From Dryomyza anilis (Eukaryota; Arthropoda; Insecta; Diptera; Dryomyzidae): a stretch of DNA of 64,000 nucleotides. Of this stretch, positions 59,826 through 64,000 are shown piece by piece. The DNA lies in NCBI GenBank assembly GCA_951804985.1, contig OX638133.1, positions 66,933,867 to 66,997,866 of the forward strand. Reading direction: 5' to 3'. Within the stretch, counting starts at the first letter, position 1, and each line of letters starts with the position of its first letter. The position numbers and the translations under genes are program-made. The notes under the pieces were generated by a model, which was not told the origin of the DNA, did not search any database, and was given only the letters and a program-made list of their open reading frames with translations.

Positions 59826-60757
59826 TAAATCAGACAACTTGTTTTATATTGTTCAAGAAACACTTACTCTAGATCTGGTGCTGGAGTGTTTGTGGAACCG
59901 GATGACCGCAGACTTCACTTCGCCTTAGGCGACAATGCCTCGGTATTTCAATCCGAAGTCTATGCTATACTTATGGCTATGGACTACATTGCGGATAATA
60001 TATGGCAGAAAAGGGCTATATCAGTTTGCGGTGATAGTCAGGCTGCTATTATGGTTTGAACAACCAGGTCATCACATCCAAAATTGTACGTCAATGCAGA
60101 TCACGTCTCAATTGTGTTGGTAAATACAATACACTGAAACTGATTTGGGTGCCGGGCCATAAAGGAGTTTCGGGCAATGAAACATCTGACGAACTAGCAC
60201 GTGCTGGATCTGAGGATAATCCATTTGGACCAGAACCTGTGCTTGGACTACCTGCATCTACGGGAAAATTCGTCATCAGCTCTTGGGTCGCCTCCGCACA
60301 CAAGAGCAGATGGCTGAATGAGACAAAATGCAGATTCTCCAAGCTCATGACACCGACGATAACCAAAAGATCGGCCTGGTTTCTACTTTCCTTAAGTAGA
60401 AAGGAGTGCAGAAAACTGACGGGACTTCTAACGGGACACAACGCATGTGAAAAACACATGAACGCAATCGGCCTGGCCGAAAGCGCCTTATGTTTTGCCT
60501 ACTACGAAGAAACTGGCACCACAGAGCACTATCTCTGTGACTGTCCAGCGTTTTCTAGAATTAGAAGGCAGATCTTTGGCACAGACGTGATGAGAGAGGA
60601 TCAGCTTCACTCTATCACACAATAGCCTTCTTAGATTCAATAATGAATCTAAGAAGTACCATTAAAAACCAGGGAACTGGGTGACAGCACAATGGATATA
60701 ACCCTGTCTGAGTGCTGTGGCTCTATTTTTTATCCCACATTATAAAAAAAAACACTT
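59826..60757 (+). pseudogene. 5'-truncated RNase H-type LINE, 3' end
   Basis: From about 59870 the frame reads GAGVFVEPDD, FQSEVYAILMAMDYI and CGDSQAAIM, giving the catalytic Glu and second Asp of RNase H. After a one-base frameshift near 60050 a 189-codon frame carries IWVPGHKGVSGNETSDELA, with the catalytic His/Asp block. It continues to the C-terminal CEKH...YLCDCPAFSR motif. The first RNase H Asp (expected in a YTDGS block near 59850) is degraded. A 3' UTR and an A-run at 60744-60751 end the element. I/R1/LOA-type clades carry this domain order. No reverse transcriptase is present, so the copy is dead on arrival, yet only one frameshift separates the two halves, so it is fairly young. Confidence 0.87.
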
Positions 60758-60764
60758 ATTCTTG

Positions 60765-60994
60765 CACAGAGAAAAAAAATACTGTATTTAAGTATGAAAA
60801 AGACTTAGAATAGCACCATCTCAAATTCGACTAATATTAAGTCCGCACAGACTTAAGTTAAGACCGCACAGACTTATATTAAGTCCGTACGTACTTAATA
60901 TAAGTCTGTGCGGACTTAATGTTAGTCGATTTTGGGATGGTGCTATTCTAAGTCTTTTTCATACTTAAATACAGTATTTTGTTTTTTCTGTGTG
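60765..60994. mobile_element. near-perfect palindromic MITE, about 230 bp
   Basis: CACAGAGAAAAAAAATACTG at the left is inverted at the right (AGTATTTTGTTTTTTCTGTG). The arms AAAAAGACTTAGAATAGCAC and AGACTTATATTAAGTCCGTA have close inverted counterparts over about 110 bp each. Short direct AAGTCCGCACAGACTTA-type units surround the centre. It lies 8-14 bp after the LINE's A-run. Confidence 0.92.
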
Positions 60995-61299
60995 GAACTT
61001 AACTAGTTAGTTTTGTTAGTTAAATTGGTGTTTCCTTGTAGAGAGTTTCGACCAGACTTACTTTGACTTACTTTTGCAATGACCGTTACAACTATCTCAT
61101 TTTGCTCGATGCCCGAGTTGAACGAGAGATACACGACTTTGTGGAACCAGGACGTGTATAAAACATGCCTTACGGTGCTCAAGAAAACCAACAGAACAGA
61201 TTTTCATGCCATGCACACACTGATTCCAGTTGGGAAGACTAAGTGGTCACAGGTTATTTTCAATTTTATCTTTACAATGTAAATTTACGCGTCCTCTCA

Positions 61300-62350
61300 T
61301 CCGCTGTCCAATTTCGAATCTTGTTTTTAGCACCGTTATTAACTGGATCGTTTTCATTCATTCATTCGACATGACATAGCCTCGTTTCAAGCACCTTCTT
61401 GACTGGACAGGACTTCTAAAACCATCGAAACCGCAGATCTGGAAACGTTCAATTATGTCAATGTCCGCCAATAGATCATACTGATTCGATACTCCTTAGT
61501 ATTTCATATAATACCAAAGATTTTAACGAGCATTTTTCCTTCGAACGATCCTAGAAGTCTCCCATCAGTACATATATCTGCATCACAATGTAGGACGGGC
61601 ATGATGAGCATTATCATTGTCCGTCTCTAACTGACCCCAAAGCAACAAGTAGTTCCAAAAATTAGTCTCTATCCAATGTCTGGGCTGACGTCGTTGTGGG
61701 TGCTGATGCTGTTTCTAAGATAGATCTAAGTTGGACGAAGTCCTTCACAATATTGAACTTGTGGGTGTCAAATTAGCTTTATCTTCCTTCAAACGGAATA
61801 ATTGTGCACTGACTGCTAGTGTTGTTGTCTATATTAAATCTGGGCGCGTGCCTGATTTTGATGGCACGGATACGCAAGAGCACGAGCCCGACGACTAAAT
61901 TTATAGGCATGTATGAGAAACACAATGAAGCACGGGATTTAAAAAGACACGAATTAACACGGAAAAACACCACGAAATACGTAAAAACACGGAAAAACAT
62001 GAAAAAAAAGCTGGGAACAACATAAAAAAACAAGCGGAACGTGAAAACTAATACCGGAACCGTTTAGATTTTTGGAACCGGAATCGTTATTAAAAATGTG
62101 TTAAACAGGAACTGGAATCGTCACGAACTCAGATTTTCGGGCGTGACACGAAAAAAAACACGTCTATATCATCAGCATATGAGAGCAACATAAAGCGCAA
62201 TGAAAATCTCTACTCTATGGTGGGCTTTTCCAGGTCTCAAGACGCATTGATAAGGTTGACGATGGTCTTCAGTCTTTCACTTAATACGCTCGCTGAAATA
62301 TTGAGGATGTTTATCGCACGGTAGTGAGTCGACCAGGAGTTGCGCTATTT
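61300..62350 (-). pseudogene. decayed RTE-like reverse transcriptase fragments
   Basis: The minus strand reads SYADDID near 62162-62184 (RT catalytic block). Next is an interruption (61900-62150) with repeated GGAACCGGAATCG words, then FNIVKDF (near 61740) and GSFEGKMLVKIFGI (near 61540). These are the downstream blocks of an RTE-like polymerase. It is heavily decayed. It has the same segment as the + strand fragment at 17155. Confidence 0.55.
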
Positions 62351-63560
62351 ATGTTTAATTCGTGTATAATGCCGAACATACTGCGTTCTGTGTTGCATAT
62401 GTTGCTGCTTTTCTCGGTGCATGTTGCCGGAGGCTTGATGTATGGTACATGCAACAGCAGCTGTTGCCGAAGAGCGGCAACATGGTAAAGAAATTGCATT
62501 CGTGGCAAAATGCAATCAATTCTGTTGCGCAGCGAGGCGGGGCAGGTAGCAGTGCTTGAAGGGCAACAATACAGTTAATTTGATTTTGGTATGTAATCAA
62601 TTTGGTTGAGTGTGTTCGAGTTCGAGGATGAATGAATAGATGGATGGATAGATGGCGATGTATGTGGGTGTGTGAATGAGTGACTGAGTGAGTGAGAATG
62701 AAACTGTAGTGCCCGAGGACAGTTTTACGGCTGCAATTACGCAGATTTTCTTGCAATTTCATTTAAAAACGAATTTCCGCAGGAATTGCAGGGACATTCA
62801 AAGGCAATGGATGCAAATGAGATGCAAAGCAACATAAATCAGCCGGAGGATGCGATGCGGCCTAAATTGGCTACAGGCATGAATTATGTACAAAAATTTT
62901 GATTTGCATTTGTATCTCATATTTATGCAGCGCATTAATTCAGTCGATAAATTTCACCTTGTGTATGTTGTGAGAAAGGAAAAGAAGCACGGTGTAACGT
63001 ACATTTTTACATATATATTAAATGTACATGCGAAACATAAGGATAAACATATGACATTGTTAGCATACTCTATGCAACAAAAACAACACCATCACTTGTA
63101 TCACAAAGAGTAGCAACGGAAGACACTTGCACACGTAGCTACGCTCCGTTTGTCGCTGTCACTTTGTGTGTCTGTCTATGTCTGTCTGTCTATCCAAAGG
63201 ACATCCTTAAATATGTCGACGACCGGTATTTGCTTTCTTATTATTGTACTAACGCAAAGCAGCCAGCACTGCATTCCATTAACATATCATTAAAAGAAGG
63301 TAATGGAGAACGAGAGAGAGGGAGAGAGAAAGTGTGAAAAATAAACAACAAAAAAATAAACAAAGAATTGGCGAAGAACAACAGACGCGGAAGGAAGTCG
63401 CGAAGGATTGAGCAAAGAGAATTGCCTGTCTTCACGTCGCGTCGCGTCTGCCCGAGGTCTCAAATTTAACATTTTTGTTAAATTTGAATTTTTCAAGCTT
63501 TTCTTGACACCTTCACATTAATCTCTGTCGTAATAAAGGAAATGCCAGTGACGACATTTG
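62350..63560. other. higher-complexity island with microsatellites
   Basis: Unique sequence with (GATG)/(TGAG) at 62630-62696, (GTCT) at 63166-63192 and (GA)n at 63308-63330. The frames present (135 codons - across the microsatellite; 65-75 codons elsewhere) lack motifs. It may hold intronic regulatory DNA. Confidence 0.4.
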
Positions 63561-63689
63561 CACGTATATTTCATAGATATTTTTAGAGATACACACAACA
63601 CCCTCACCTACCCAATCAATTAAACCAGCTGCTTACTGAAATAAATTTAACAAGATAAAAACACAAATGATTTATTCAAAAACAGTTTA

Positions 63690-63800
63690 ACTCTCGTAGG
63701 AAGCTCAGAGGTCAGTGCGTTGGACTGCAAGTTCCCATGTTCAACATATTTTCATAGGAAATATTTGTCTAAAACGTGGAACCTCTCTGGCAAACCCAGG
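63690..63800 (+). mobile_element. diverged tRNA-derived SINE head
   Basis: CAGTGCGTTGGACTGCAAGT is followed by TTTTCATAGGAAATATTTGT, parallel to the 12856 SINE. The box B region is mostly lost. Nothing recognised in the last 200 bases apart from a G-run at 63811-63819. Confidence 0.65.
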
Positions 63801-64000
63801 GCCGTGCGCACGGGGGGGGGGTTTGGGTGTTCAAACGCCCTCTCCCCCAGGAGCATTAAAAAAAATATTTAATTAAATTAAAGACTAAAAATGTATATGA
63901 ATGTAAATTATAATTTTATAATATCACACGCTCAGATCAAAAGTGGTTTAAACAATTTGTTAGAATAAAAAATTGATCAAAATGTTTAAGTAAAAACGAA

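Noticed and set aside
62355..62762. 135-codon minus-strand open frame with a His/Thr-rich stretch
   Set aside because: The His/Thr stretch is a translated microsatellite; no family resemblance.

Overview
The window is AT-rich, intron-dominated DNA from a higher fly (Diptera). Three things support this. There are several copies of a (TA)n-core-(GTCY)n interspersed repeat of the dipteran mini-me/DINE-1 type. There are RTE-like and RNase H-bearing LINE remnants whose protein sequences look insect-like. The one clear gene is an animal STAR/KHDRBS (Sam68/quaking-related) RNA-binding protein. A tephritid-like acalyptrate fly is my best guess, but the sequence alone does not settle the family.

The gene lies on the + strand. 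A probable small exon ends at 18550 with a strong donor. The next exon is 58505-58590, followed by a 60-bp intron and the KH exon 58651-58914, which ends at a donor and continues beyond the window. The 18550/58505 junction is in phase, so the gene probably has an intron of about 40 kb (18551-58504) and another of more than 5 kb. I see no other host gene. Long open frames elsewhere are transposon fragments or chance.

The rest is a layered transposon landscape. (i) Mini-me/DINE-like (probably Helentron-derived) repeats fall into two subfamilies: 'A' (1461, 1945, 6001, 19509, 21312, 42454, 43214, 55917) and 'B' (1, 6771, 10497, 31867). Head-to-tail tandems occur at 6001/6771 and 42454/43214. (ii) Non-autonomous elements with hAT-style ends and 8-bp target-site duplications: 5864-8213, 8770-9387, 26500-27420, 28713-29691, 31400-35543, 48989-51172 and 50124-50723. 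The duplication is perfect for four of them. (iii) Inverted-repeat or foldback elements: 3370, 4275, 11590 with 12116 nested inside, 20671, 22455, 23779, 30043, 33714, 46067, 49600, 55886 and 60765. (iv) LINE remnants: RTE-like endonuclease (25299-26070, -), RTE-like reverse transcriptase (37480-39369, +), other RTE-like scraps (17080-17767, +; 61300-62350, -), and two 3' ends of RNase H-type LINEs (15560-16120, -; 59826-60757, +). (v) A tRNA-derived SINE family (12856, 28328, 39685, 44148 and fragments).

Between these lie AT-rich stretches with no recognisable content, plus a few higher-complexity islands (about 36100-37060, 40640-41450, 47870-48700, 56830-58270, 62350-63560). The islands look neither repetitive nor protein-coding and are the best candidates for intronic regulatory DNA or untranslated exons. 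I found no CRISPR array, rRNA, true tRNA gene or bacterial-type system, and no clear evidence of a new biological system. The most unusual items are the nested elements with datable insertion order, the long-arm hairpin at 20671-22416 and the ACGAA/TTCGT-rich element at 33714-35398.
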